Program-made: the position numbers and the translations under genes
Shown: positions 55,786 through 64,000 of the stretch, piece by piece
How positions within the stretch are numbered: the stretch's first letter is position 1
Layout: each line of letters starts with the position of its first letter
Assembly: GCA_918797485.1 (NCBI GenBank)
Contig: CAKKNE010000005.1
Coordinates: forward strand, 558,001 to 622,000
DNA length: 64,000 bases
From: Pelagomonas calceolata
Lineage: Eukaryota; Sar; Pelagophyceae; Pelagomonadales; Pelagomonadaceae
Direction: 5' to 3'
The notes under the pieces: generated by a model
Database searches by the model: none
The model's input: the letters and a program-made list of their open reading frames with translations, nothing else
Told to the model about the DNA's origin: nothing

Positions 55786-58071
55786 ATGGCCGCGCCGCCC
55801 TCCTACGAGGAACACCTCACGCGACGCTGGGCGCTCGAGGCCTGCGCCGACGACCCGGCGATGCAGGCGGCCTTCCGCGCGGCCGGCGCGCGCGACGGCT
55901 GGGTCGCCGGGTTATCGGTACGGGCCTACTGCGAAAGGGAAGGTCTCATGCAGACCGCCACCTCCCAAAGGGGTGTCCCGAAGCAGGCCCTCGCGAGGGC
56001 CTGGGCTTTAGCGGATGCGAATAGGGACGCGCGCGGGCTGCGCTTCGAAGAATTTTGCGTCTTCATGCACCTGCTGGCCGTCGTTTCGGCCGGTGGTGAG
56101 CTGCCCCGGTCCCTACCGAGCGACCTGGCGCCGCCGCCCCCGAAGCCGCCGACGCCGACGGGCGACGAGGCCTTAGCGCGGTCCCTCCAGCGGTCTTTTG
56201 ACGACGAACGACCGCCGACGCTCCAGCCCGTGACGCTGCCGGAACAGCGACCAACGCTCCAGGCCGTGACCCTGCCGGACGGTTCGTCCCTAGCACCGGC
56301 GCAGCTGCGGAGTCTGCTACTGAGCCAAGGTGGCGTCCTCGAGATCGGCCGCGTCCTCTACGCGTGCGACGAGGCTCTCGAGAACGAGCGGTGGCGGGCC
56401 GGGGGCGCGGGCTTCAGTGCACAACACCTCCTCGAAAACGAAGGAGCGTGGAGCAGCGAGGACGGCTCGTTAGTCGGTCCGGACCGCGATTCGATCGCAC
56501 CCCCTCGCGATGCAACAGTGTGGTCCCTCGAGGCGCCGTGGCACGCCCACGTCGACGTGCGAAGTGGCGCGACGGACAGACGGGGCTGGGCTTATTGTAG
56601 GAGCCTCCCCAATGGCTCTGAAGAGACGTCAGAAGGTTCGTCGGGCACGCCCTTCGCCGGCGCCGTGGCGAGAAGAAGACGGTGGCTCCGCGTCTATTCG
56701 CGGGATCTGGCGCCGCCGCGCATCACGGTGCATGCGGTACCGGTCCCGTCGCCCGCCAAGCGGCCTACACCACCATTTCTACTGCGGCTGCAGGACGGCT
56801 GGCGGAGCGGCTTGGACGAAGTGCAGCGGAGATTAAGCAGAGAGAAGACGACGGCTCCAGAACCGCCGTCCGACGTTCCCTTCGCCGAGCGCTGGGCCAA
56901 GGCTACGCGGTGCAAGGCCTCGCTCGACGCCTTTGTCAGGAACTTCGGCAAGCACGAGACGGCCACGACGTCGGACGACGCGCGCGCGGCGCGCGTCAAG
57001 CGGTTCCTGGCCCACGCCGAACGCTTGTTACGAGCTCAGCCGGGCTGGGCGACGCAAGATCCCGAAATTTTTGAAGTGGAGACGCTGGATAGGGTCGTCT
57101 CCAAACTATTCCGTAAATTAGAAGAAGCGGGCTTTCGCCTCATCACGGAGTGCGACGCCGATGATTCAATTTTTGAAAAGCGCGTCGACGCGCTGGCTTT
57201 TTTGACCTGTATTGAAATAGACGCGCCGGACGTCGAGGCGCTGGCGCCGTTCTCGGACGCGCTCATAGCGTTAAAAGAAGTGCCTCTGGCGGAGACGCCG
57301 CTGCGAGCGGTCTCCAAGATCCGCGAGGCCGTCGATGCGTTGTTTGCTTGTCTGAGATTGCTCAACGACGGCAAGGGCAAGCCGCCGTCGACGGACGACT
57401 TGTTACCTCTGGTCATTCTGGCGACGTTACGAGCGAGACCCCAGAAGCTGCCGTCTTCCCTTAGAAGAATAGAGTACTACGTCGGCGACCATAGGATGCG
57501 CGGCGAGGCCGGGTTTTTACTGACGCAGCTCTCGGCCGCGGCGGCGTTCCTGGCGTCGTGTGACGCGTCGCAGCTGAAGGGTGTGAATGAGGAGGTTTTT
57601 GCGAAGGCGGTCGGCGTCGAGGCGACGCCAGAGCCGGCGGCCTCGCCGCCGCCGACGCCCGAGGACCCGCGCTGGCCTCGAGCGCCGGCGACGCCCGCCC
57701 GGACCGAGGAGGTCGCCTCGGACGTGGCCGAGCTGCGCCTCTCGGAGACGTCGGCGGCGCTGCGGACGGAGTTCAGCTTTGCGCCTGCCGCGGAGCCGAC
57801 GGCCGAGCCTCCTTCGGCGCCTGCTGCGGCGCCCCCAGCGCCGGCGGACCAGCCACCCGAACCTCCGGCATCTCCGAAGCGGAGCTACGAGGAGGTCAAC
57901 GGCCCGATGCCGACGGGCCCGGTCATCGACGCAAACGGGCTGGCCCAGCAGGTCCGCGAGGAACCCGACGAGCCGCTCCGGGGCAGCCTCTTGGACCCCG
58001 AGAGTCTGCGGGAACTCGCCGAGGGGCTCGCGGCGCCCGACGAGGCGCCTCCCAGTGTTGTTAACAATTAA
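55786..58071 (+). CDS. EH-domain and VPS9-domain protein, probable Rab5 exchange factor
   Basis: A 761-residue protein. Residues 40-110 form an EH domain (VPKQALARAWALADANRDAR, GLRFEEFCVFMHLLAVVSAG), a module that binds NPF peptides in endocytosis. The middle includes a region like panel repeats around GRVLYACDEALENERW. The VPS9 domain follows a helical bundle and is marked by STDDLLPLVILATLRARPQK, SSLRRIEYYVGDHRMRGEAG and FLLTQLSAAAAFLAS, closely matching the Rab5-GEF core. The tail is Pro/Glu-rich. It should load GTP on a Rab5-type GTPase at early endosomes. ATG at 55786 has context GCACCATGG. Confidence 0.88.
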   Translation: MAAPPSYEEHLTRRWALEACADDPAMQAAFRAAGARDGWVAGLSVRAYCEREGLMQTATSQRGVPKQALARAWALADANRDARGLRFEEFCVFMHLLAVVSAGGELPRSLPSDLAPPPPKPPTPTGDEALARSLQRSFDDERPPTLQPVTLPEQRPTLQAVTLPDGSSLAPAQLRSLLLSQGGVLEIGRVLYACDEALENERWRAGGAGFSAQHLLENEGAWSSEDGSLVGPDRDSIAPPRDATVWSLEAPWHAHVDVRSGATDRRGWAYCRSLPNGSEETSEGSSGTPFAGAVARRRRWLRVYSRDLAPPRITVHAVPVPSPAKRPTPPFLLRLQDGWRSGLDEVQRRLSREKTTAPEPPSDVPFAERWAKATRCKASLDAFVRNFGKHETATTSDDARAARVKRFLAHAERLLRAQPGWATQDPEIFEVETLDRVVSKLFRKLEEAGFRLITECDADDSIFEKRVDALAFLTCIEIDAPDVEALAPFSDALIALKEVPLAETPLRAVSKIREAVDALFACLRLLNDGKGKPPSTDDLLPLVILATLRARPQKLPSSLRRIEYYVGDHRMRGEAGFLLTQLSAAAAFLASCDASQLKGVNEEVFAKAVGVEATPEPAASPPPTPEDPRWPRAPATPARTEEVASDVAELRLSETSAALRTEFSFAPAAEPTAEPPSAPAAAPPAPADQPPEPPASPKRSYEEVNGPMPTGPVIDANGLAQQVREEPDEPLRGSLLDPESLRELAEGLAAPDEAPPSVVNN

Positions 58072-59594
58072 ATTAGTTCATGGAACCGGTTCTGGAGCCA
58101 CTGGTCGCCGAACCGCGCCCGATGTTTCTCTTCGACGACCGTGCGATCCTCGAGCAGCGCCTGGCGCACGACAGGTAGCGTAGGATACCGCTTCTCGCCC
58201 GACGGCTCAGGTTTAAAACCCTCCATGGCCACGAGCGCGCGGTACTCCGTCTCCATGGGCCCGCCATTTAAATCCAACTCCTGCCGCGATTCGGCCATGA
58301 GCGCCCCCGCGTACTTCTCGAGCAACCGCTCGTGGTTCGTCAGGTGGAACTCCGCGAGCTCGGAGTACTCCTGCCTCGCTCTTATTTTCATGTCTATCGT
58401 GGGTTCCTCCGTCTTTTCTATCCCATGAGCGTAGCGATGGCGTTTTTCTACCGAAAGCTGGGCGAGCGTCGCGCCGGCCCTGGCCAGTTGCATGTCCAGA
58501 AACGCATTTCTAGCGGCTGTCTCTTTCTGGCGCTTGAGCTTCGCTTCCCGCGCGACCCTCGCGGCGCGCTTGCGCCTTGCATGAAGGGAAACGTGCTCCT
58601 CGTCTTCAGTAGGTTTCTCCGCTCGCACGGGCCGTTGCATTTCATGAGGCGTCGCAAGAAATAAACCGCTCCGCGTCCTTTCGGGCGTCGCCGCGAGCAC
58701 GGCGCGCCGCTCGGCCTCGGCGGTGATCGCGCGCGGGTCCTTTCCGGGCGACGCTCGCACGGACTTCCGGGGCACCATGCCACCCCGTTTCTGAGGGGCG
58801 GGCGCCATCCTTACTAGCTCGGGCGGCGGCGGCGCCTCGTCGAGCGGCGAGAAGACGCCGGCCAAAAGCTCGGCCGTCGGCGTCGATTGCGGTCCACGTT
58901 CGAAGGCCGAGGCCTCGCTCGCCTCGCGCCGCAGCGACGGCGTGTAGGGTGGGCTTTCTAGCTGCGGCGCGGGCGCGGGCGCTTGTACAACGCCGGGGCC
59001 GACGCCCAGGGCCGGCCCGTCGCCGTCGCTGTCGTCGCCGAGCACCTCCTCGCGGTAGCGCGCGTAGTCGGCCGGCAGCGGCGCCTCCGCGACGGGCCGC
59101 CGCCGCCGCCGCGGCCGCGCCGGCCGCGACGGCGACACTACGGGCCGCGCGTCCCGATCTAGTCTATCAGGCAAAACATCGCGGCCGCCGCCGGCACGCG
59201 GGATCTGCGGCCGCTCCATGGCGGGTGACGGCCGCGACCGCCCGATGAACTTGACCAGCTCCGCGTTCTCTCTTTCAATTTCGCGGAGGCGCGCGGCCGG
59301 CGTCTCCTCAGAGGGAATCCAGCCCGCGATCTGCGGCGACTTGAGACGCGTACCGTGGCCGGCAGACACGCCCGTGAGGCCCGGGCCCGGCCAGGTCACG
59401 GTGTGCTCGCGGCGCTGGCGGAGCGCGCGCGGCCGCTCCGGCTCAGCATTCTTTGGCGCGCGGTAGCGGTACTGGATCAGGGGCGGGATCTTGCGCTGCG
59501 GTCTCGGCGGTGGCGTGGCCCGGCGGGCGGCCGGTGCGTCCTCGAAGGAGAAGATGGGCAGCCCATCGGGGCCGCGTTTGATGGTGAGGCCCAT
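58068..59594 (-). CDS. Unknown Arg/Pro-rich protein with helical C-terminus
   Basis: A 508-residue protein from ATG at 59594 (MGLTIKRGPDGLPIFSFEDA). The first 300 residues are Pro/Arg-rich and mostly disordered in appearance. The last 170 are long charged helices (HARRKRAARVAREAKLKRQK, MKIRARQEYSELAEFHLTNH, LLEDRTVVEEKHRARFGDQW), suggesting a coiled-coil cytoskeletal or flagellar structural protein. No family recognised. Its stop codon overlaps that of the convergent EH-VPS9 gene within TTAA. Confidence 0.7.
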   Translation of the reverse strand: MGLTIKRGPDGLPIFSFEDAPAARRATPPPRPQRKIPPLIQYRYRAPKNAEPERPRALRQRREHTVTWPGPGLTGVSAGHGTRLKSPQIAGWIPSEETPAARLREIERENAELVKFIGRSRPSPAMERPQIPRAGGGRDVLPDRLDRDARPVVSPSRPARPRRRRRPVAEAPLPADYARYREEVLGDDSDGDGPALGVGPGVVQAPAPAPQLESPPYTPSLRREASEASAFERGPQSTPTAELLAGVFSPLDEAPPPPELVRMAPAPQKRGGMVPRKSVRASPGKDPRAITAEAERRAVLAATPERTRSGLFLATPHEMQRPVRAEKPTEDEEHVSLHARRKRAARVAREAKLKRQKETAARNAFLDMQLARAGATLAQLSVEKRHRYAHGIEKTEEPTIDMKIRARQEYSELAEFHLTNHERLLEKYAGALMAESRQELDLNGGPMETEYRALVAMEGFKPEPSGEKRYPTLPVVRQALLEDRTVVEEKHRARFGDQWLQNRFHELI

Positions 59595-59994
59595 GGTGTC
59601 GGTGCGTCGACGACAGCGTCGCGACCGCCCCTCGACCGAATGCTTGTCTGCCAAAGCCTGGCGTTGGCGGCTGCCCCACCGCGACGCACGCTGCCTCTTG
59701 AGACAGGCCCACCTCGCGGCTGCCGGACGGCGAATCGATGCGTCGCCGGGCTGCCGACCGCGTGCCCCCGACGCTTGGCCGGCAGCAATTTGACTGCTTG
59801 CTGGCTCTGCTGTGGGCGTCCGCGGCGGCTAGTGGCGGCCGCGTGTACTAGTCGTGCCAGCGCTGCGAGCACTGGCTCTCGAACGGACGGCGTGGGTTTG
59901 CCGTCCGCTCGACGCGGCGACGCGACCTGCAATTGATGCATCGAGAGGCTGGGATTTGCGGCTGTGCAATCGCATCGCTGCAGTAAACACAACC
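59595..59994. other. Divergent intergenic region
   Basis: 400 bp between starts at 59594 and 59995. It has GGCTAGTGGCGGCCGCGTG followed by TACTAGTC (59828-59855), at best a remote relative of the recurrent motif. No gene. Confidence 0.4.
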
Positions 59995-61155
59995 ATGATG
60001 CGACGAATAGTCACAGCGCTCGCACTCGCAAGCGCTGCCGCGCTCTCGACGACGACGGCACCGCGGCCCACGGTAGCTACAAATGCAGCGCCCGGAGACC
60101 ACGACGTCTTGCTACGAGCGGCGCGCGGCGAGAAGACCGAAAGAACCCCAGTATGGCTCATGCGCCAGGCGGGGAGGTACATGGCCGACTTCCGGAAGTA
60201 CAGCGATAAAATTCCGTTCCGACAGCGGAGCGAAAATCCCGAGATCGCGACCGAATTATCCTTGCAGTGCTGGCGCGCGTTCGGGGTCGACGGCGTCATC
60301 ATGTTCTCGGACATTCTGACGATTCTACCAGCTCTCGGCATCGAGTTCGACGTCGTCAAGGGCAAGGGCCCGCAGATCGAGGACACCCCGAGAAGCGCCG
60401 AGCGCGTGGCCCGGTTCGAGGCCGACGCGAAGAAGTTCGATCCCACATCCCAATTGCCCTTCGTCGCCCAAACTTTGAAGAACTTGCGGAAGGAGACGGA
60501 GGGCAAGACGACGCTAGTAGGTTTCGTGGGAGCGCCGTGGACACTCTGCGCCTACGCGTGCGAAGGCGGCTCGACGCGCCACTGCCTCAACATCAAGGAG
60601 ATGATGCGCGACGACGCGGCGACGGCGCATCGCTATTTAGATGCGATGGCGGACAGTGTCGCGGAGTACGCGTGCTATCAGATCGAAAATGGCGCGCAGA
60701 TGGTCCAGGTCTTCGAGAGCTGGGCGCACCAGCTGACGCCGGCCTACTTCGAGGCGTTCGCCAAGCCGTATGCTTTGCGGGTCGCGGCGTTGGTGCGAGA
60801 GCGCCATCCGGAGGCGCCCGTGCTCTTTTTTGCGAACGGCGGTTCGAGCTACCTAGCTTCCCAGAAGGACATGGTCTCCGACTCGCACTACCACTGTCTC
60901 TCGCTGGACTGGGCCGTGGATATCGGTGAGGCTCGGAAGCAGCTCGGTGATGACGTGCCAGTTCAGGGGAATATTGATCCCTCATTACTACTGGGCTCGA
61001 CGGAGGAAGTCGAGAAGGCCGTCAAAGCATGCATCGAGGGCGCCGGCGGGCCGGGCGCGCACGTCCTGAACCTCGGGCATGGGGTCTTGCAGCCGACGCC
61101 GGAGGGGAACGTCCAGGCGTTCGTCGACGCCGCGCGGAAGTGGGGGACGAAGTAG
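59995..61155 (+). CDS. UROD: Uroporphyrinogen decarboxylase
   Basis: A 386-residue protein. It removes four carboxyl groups from uroporphyrinogen III to give coproporphyrinogen III in heme and chlorophyll synthesis. Family signatures are intact: RTPVWLMRQAGRYMADFR, VDGVIMFSDILTILPALGIE with the catalytic aspartate, LVGFVGAPWTLCAYACEGG, MVQVFESWAHQLTP and VPVQGNIDPSLLLG, HVLNLGHGVLQPTPEGNVQA. The start MMRRIVTALALASAAALSTT is a signal-type head suited to a plastid with a secretory route. Length is normal. Confidence 0.96.
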   Translation: MMRRIVTALALASAAALSTTTAPRPTVATNAAPGDHDVLLRAARGEKTERTPVWLMRQAGRYMADFRKYSDKIPFRQRSENPEIATELSLQCWRAFGVDGVIMFSDILTILPALGIEFDVVKGKGPQIEDTPRSAERVARFEADAKKFDPTSQLPFVAQTLKNLRKETEGKTTLVGFVGAPWTLCAYACEGGSTRHCLNIKEMMRDDAATAHRYLDAMADSVAEYACYQIENGAQMVQVFESWAHQLTPAYFEAFAKPYALRVAALVRERHPEAPVLFFANGGSSYLASQKDMVSDSHYHCLSLDWAVDIGEARKQLGDDVPVQGNIDPSLLLGSTEEVEKAVKACIEGAGGPGAHVLNLGHGVLQPTPEGNVQAFVDAARKWGTK

Positions 61156-61522
61156 TGGGTTTCGCGAGGGTAAGGCCGTGGCTCTCGTAGTGTATGTACT
61201 GGATGTCCCGCGCGCGGCGGGTGTGGGCGCGCGGCGTGTGTGCGAAGAACGCCCGCCGCGTCGGCCACGCGGCGGGACTTACGAGGAGCCCTGCCCGTCG
61301 ACGCCCATCGGCCGTCGACGCGCCCGTCGCTCGACGCTCACGTGCTTACATACTAGCCTTTCACTTCAGACAAGGCTGGTGTGCGGGCCCATAAACGCGC
61401 TGGATTAGGCGCCGAGTACGACGGGCACGCGCCCCGAAACTCTGCAAAGACAGGCTGCTTCAGTGCTCAATAGATTGATCGCAGCCCCGCCGGCTGCCCA
61501 CCCCCTACAAGCCAGAACAAGT
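61156..61522. other. Intergenic region between two plus-strand genes
   Basis: 367 bp. It contains GTGCTTACATACTAGCC (61342-61358), possibly a worn copy of the recurrent promoter motif, and CGTCGACGCCCATCGGCCG, a loose core repeat. No gene. Confidence 0.4.
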
Positions 61523-62566
61523 ATGGGCCGCGAGGGGAGCCCAACCAGCGTCGCCCGCGACGACATGGAGACGGCGACGCCGAGCAAAGACAACGACGTG
61601 AACCCCCTGCACATCCACGTGGGCGACGAAGATGAGGTAAGACTCTACTGGCGGAAGCGGCAAATTCGCCAGAAGTACTGCTCGTTACTGTGCATGCTGC
61701 TGTTCGGCTTTTTTATTGGATTCGGCACGGGCGCGGGCATCTTCATCCAGAAGGACTGGGGGTCCAACGACGACGACGACAGTTCCCCGACCACGCCGGA
61801 CACGATTCTCGTGGCCGACTTCATCGACGGGAAGCCCTGGGAGCAGACGAACGACCCGGTCATGGGCGGCCAGTCGACGGGCGCGTTCACCGTGTCCGCC
61901 GACGGCGTGGGCTTACTGGAAGGAAGCGTCAAAATCGTCAAGTTCCTGACCAAATGTAGTGGAGGAGCCCAGGACGGCGAGCAGTGCGCCGACGATGCGA
62001 CCGACGACACCGACGATGCGACGTGCCCGGGCGGCGTCTGCGTCCGCGCGCCGGGCTTCATCAAGGCCGAGAAAGCGGGCACGTTCCCCGACATCTCCGC
62101 GTGCAGCGCCTTTGTGATTTCCTGCAAGCATTATACTGGTGATCCAATGGGCGATTACACCGGCTATAGAATAGGCTTCGGGACGCAGCGCGCCCCCGAG
62201 GACCTGGAGCCGCACCGCTGGTCGTCGGGCTTCAAGGCGCCCTTCCAGGCGGGCATGGTGTTGACCGATGTGGAAATCCCCTTCACGGCGTTCAGCGACG
62301 ACTGGGACGACGCCACGGGGGAAATCATCGTCTCGTGCGCGGACGACCAGCGCGTGTGCCCGCACGCGTCAAATCTCCAGGACCTCCAGAAGCTGAGCAT
62401 CTGGGGAGAGGGCGTCGAGGGCAACGTACATCTGGAAATCCACTCGATCAAGGCGATCAACTGCGCCGGGGGCGCGCACACCGCGGCGACGGGGTCGTGG
62501 TCGCATGCCGCGGCTACCGCTGCATCCGATGAATCCGAGGACGGCGGCGAGCCCGACGACGACTAG
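61523..62566 (+). CDS. Membrane-anchored CIA30-domain protein
   Basis: A 347-residue protein from ATG at 61523. A hydrophilic head of about 50 residues is followed by one membrane helix (YCSLLCMLLFGFFIGFGTGA) and then a CIA30-type (galactose-binding-like) domain: DPVMGGQSTGAFTVSADGV is the family's opening, with FKAPFQAGMVLTDVEIPFTA and NLQDLQKLSIWGEGVEGNVH further on. A short insert (GAQDGEQCADDATDDTDDAT) is rich in Asp and Cys. CIA30 domains occur in complex I assembly factors and many other proteins; the anchor argues against a matrix assembly factor here. Confidence 0.82.
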   Translation: MGREGSPTSVARDDMETATPSKDNDVNPLHIHVGDEDEVRLYWRKRQIRQKYCSLLCMLLFGFFIGFGTGAGIFIQKDWGSNDDDDSSPTTPDTILVADFIDGKPWEQTNDPVMGGQSTGAFTVSADGVGLLEGSVKIVKFLTKCSGGAQDGEQCADDATDDTDDATCPGGVCVRAPGFIKAEKAGTFPDISACSAFVISCKHYTGDPMGDYTGYRIGFGTQRAPEDLEPHRWSSGFKAPFQAGMVLTDVEIPFTAFSDDWDDATGEIIVSCADDQRVCPHASNLQDLQKLSIWGEGVEGNVHLEIHSIKAINCAGGAHTAATGSWSHAAATAASDESEDGGEPDDD

Positions 62567-62745
62567 AATTCTCCGGTCCGCGCCTGTCGTGTAGCGCGGG
62601 AACCACATCGACCGAAGCCTACCCACTTGTAAAATACTACATTTCTCGTCTAGTACATTTCTCGAGTCCGTCCGAACCGTGACACTCCTAACACAGCGAA
62701 AACTTACGGGGGAGGGGTTGGAGGGGGAGGGATGAAGAAGACTGC

Positions 62746-64000
62746 TCACGCCCGCCGCCGCGTCGCCGCCAGCGTGATCAGCACTCCGGCACCGAACGCT
62801 AACAAAGCCGCCACCGGCGGCACGGCCGGCCCGCGCCGGTCGCGCTTCGCGACCGCCGGCACCGCGTCGTCCGCCGGTGCTTCCGCATAAATCAGGGACT
62901 TCGGAGTCGAAAACTGGCGCCAGCCGTCGAAGCCCGAGTGCGTCCCGTAGCCCGACTCCTTGTGCCCCACGAAGGGGCAGCGGATCGACCGCACGCCCGA
63001 CAAAGGATTGGTGTTGACGCCGACCTGGCCCGCGGCCAGCCGCGCCGCGACGGCGCCCGCGCGCTTCAGGTCGCTGCTGTAGACGGAGGCCGTGAGGCCG
63101 TAGCGGGAATCATTTGCCAGCGCCACTGCCGTGTCGTCCGAGCCGTCGAAGGTCGACAAAGCGACGACCGGACCGAAGGTCTCCTCGTCGCGCAGGGCCC
63201 CGTGCGGCACATCCGCTAAAACGGTCGCCGGATAGTAATTGCCTCGTTCCGAGCTGCCCGGCAGTTCGCCACCTAGCACGCAGCGCGCGCCGGCCTGCGT
63301 CGCCTTCGTCACGTGGGAATGCACTATATCTCTCTGCATCCTAGACGCCATCGGCCCTATGGTGGTCTCGGGGTCGACGCCGTCGCCTACCTTCCATTTT
63401 GATGCCTCGGCCTTCACTTTATCTTCAAAATCCGCCGCGACGCTCGCGGCCACATAGACGCGCTCGACCGCACAACAAACCTGGCCGCAGTTCGCCAGAC
63501 TATAAGCCACGGCATCATGCGCCGCGAGCTCCAAATCAGCATCCTCGAGCACGACCATGGGGTCCTTGCCCCCGCACTCCAAGACCACGGGCTTCAAAGT
63601 TTTGGAAGCCGTGTTTAGTATTTTTTGACCGGTGGCCGTGCTACCGGTGAATCCGACCATATCGACCAGCGGATGTCCTGTTAACAATGCACCAACTTCG
63701 CCGTCGCCCTGCAATAGGTTGACGAGTCCTGACGGTAGGGCGTCGCGCAGCGTCTCCACGACGAGACCGCTTGACAAAGGCACGACCTCGGACGGCTTAA
63801 CTACCACAGCATTGCCCGCGATCAGCGCCGGGACACAAAGTAACACTATTTCTTCAACAGGATAGTTCCAGGGCGCGCAGACGGCGACGACGCCGTGGGG
63901 GTGTCTTACTATTAACGAGCCGCCGTCGACCTCCGGCGCGTTCGCCTGCTGGACGAGGTCGCAATAAGCACTCATATCAATGTTGTCGTCGACCTCCTCG
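62746..64000 (-). CDS. Aldehyde dehydrogenase, cut by window edge
   Basis: The visible 417 codons continue beyond base 64000, so the N-terminus is missing. ALDH motifs include VCAPWNYPVEEIVLLCVPAL, VVKPSEVVPL, VGFTGSTATGQKI, the glutamate in PVVLECGGKDPMVV and the catalytic cysteine in ANCGQVCCAVERVYV. The end has a Pro/Ala linker and one hydrophobic helix (PPVAALLAFGAGVLITLAAT) with an Arg tail, as in tail-anchored fatty-aldehyde dehydrogenases of ALDH3 type, though the core also resembles ALDH9/11. It should oxidise aldehydes with NAD(P) at an organelle membrane. Confidence 0.92.
   Translation of the reverse strand, partial: EEVDDNIDMSAYCDLVQQANAPEVDGGSLIVRHPHGVVAVCAPWNYPVEEIVLLCVPALIAGNAVVVKPSEVVPLSSGLVVETLRDALPSGLVNLLQGDGEVGALLTGHPLVDMVGFTGSTATGQKILNTASKTLKPVVLECGGKDPMVVLEDADLELAAHDAVAYSLANCGQVCCAVERVYVAASVAADFEDKVKAEASKWKVGDGVDPETTIGPMASRMQRDIVHSHVTKATQAGARCVLGGELPGSSERGNYYPATVLADVPHGALRDEETFGPVVALSTFDGSDDTAVALANDSRYGLTASVYSSDLKRAGAVAARLAAGQVGVNTNPLSGVRSIRCPFVGHKESGYGTHSGFDGWRQFSTPKSLIYAEAPADDAVPAVAKRDRRGPAVPPVAALLAFGAGVLITLAATRRRA

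Noticed and set aside
62270-62282. TGTGGAAATCCCC in the CIA30 gene as an introner end
   Set aside because: It encodes conserved DVEIPF in frame, and there is no partner end, frame change or splice need.
1-64000. Bacterial origin of the window, given intronless dense genes
   Set aside because: SMU1, IFT52, NAA25, CLN3, NF-YB, SMYD, LRRC51 and spliceosomal introns are eukaryotic.

Overview
This is a GC-rich, gene-dense piece of nuclear DNA from a eukaryotic alga. I see about 40 protein-coding genes, mostly intronless, and no tRNA, rRNA, transposase, CRISPR or organelle gene. The mix points to a photosynthetic stramenopile, most likely a pelagophyte (Aureococcus/Pelagomonas group): bipartite plastid-type presequences (48405-49172, 10391-11035), an EsV-1-7-like cysteine-repeat protein, a Mycoplasma/BspA-type repeat surface protein, RelA-like/TPR/ankyrin fusions, and short introns that look like introner elements. 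IFT52 and LRRC51 suggest a flagellate, so a Pelagomonas-like cell is a better guess than the coccoid Aureococcus. This is inference from gene content, not from a search.

Layout. Genes alternate almost strictly between strands, giving head-to-head and tail-to-tail pairs. Tail-to-tail gaps are tiny (5, 6, 11, 18 bp; one pair shares TTAA as overlapping stop codons at 58068-58071). 0-12.6 kb: phosphatase-like protein, 2OG-Fe(II) oxygenase, WW-domain mitochondrial protein, SMU1 splicing factor, CRAL-TRIO protein, sugar transporter, membrane protein, TauD-type dioxygenase, plastid-type coiled protein, EsV-1-7-like protein. 12.8-22.2 kb: serine carboxypeptidase, COQ4, propeller-like protein, CLN3, a membrane protein with a frame break, NF-YB, two small secreted proteins, a small subunit of serine palmitoyltransferase. 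22.3-32.3 kb: a TPR fragment with an orphan introner end, an Ala/Pro-rich protein, SMYD methyltransferase with an inserted PDZ domain, LRRC51, NAA25, an amino-acid permease. 33-49 kb: the large BspA-type protein, a C1/C2/PH membrane protein, IFT52, a P5C-reductase-like protein, PCD and a SagB-type nitroreductase overlapping by ATGA, an OTU protease, an unknown protein, a lumen-type repeat protein. 49.4-64 kb: RSH-like/TPR/ankyrin protein, sulfotransferase/glycosyltransferase fusion, EH-VPS9 protein, coiled protein, uroporphyrinogen decarboxylase, CIA30-domain protein, and an aldehyde dehydrogenase cut by the right edge.

Two repeated non-coding systems stand out. (1) A 22-24 bp interrupted palindrome, GCTAGTGTCTTAC then 3-5 bases then CGCTAGC, lies in at least ten head-to-head intergenic regions and one tandem one, in either orientation, usually 70-400 bp from the start codons; it behaves like a bidirectional promoter element. 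(2) Introner-like introns: inverted ends CTGTGTGGAAATCAA / TTGATTTCCACACAG, with the AG acceptor inside the element and the GT donor in the flanking 8-bp target duplication. They are seen in IFT52, the C1/C2/PH gene, the carboxypeptidase and CLN3, with older-looking versions in NF-YB and the sugar transporter. A core related to CCACGCCATCGCCGCGAC recurs in these introns and also in intergenic DNA.

Start codons were chosen as ATG only; positions for spliced genes come from reading frame, splice dinucleotides and family alignment by eye.
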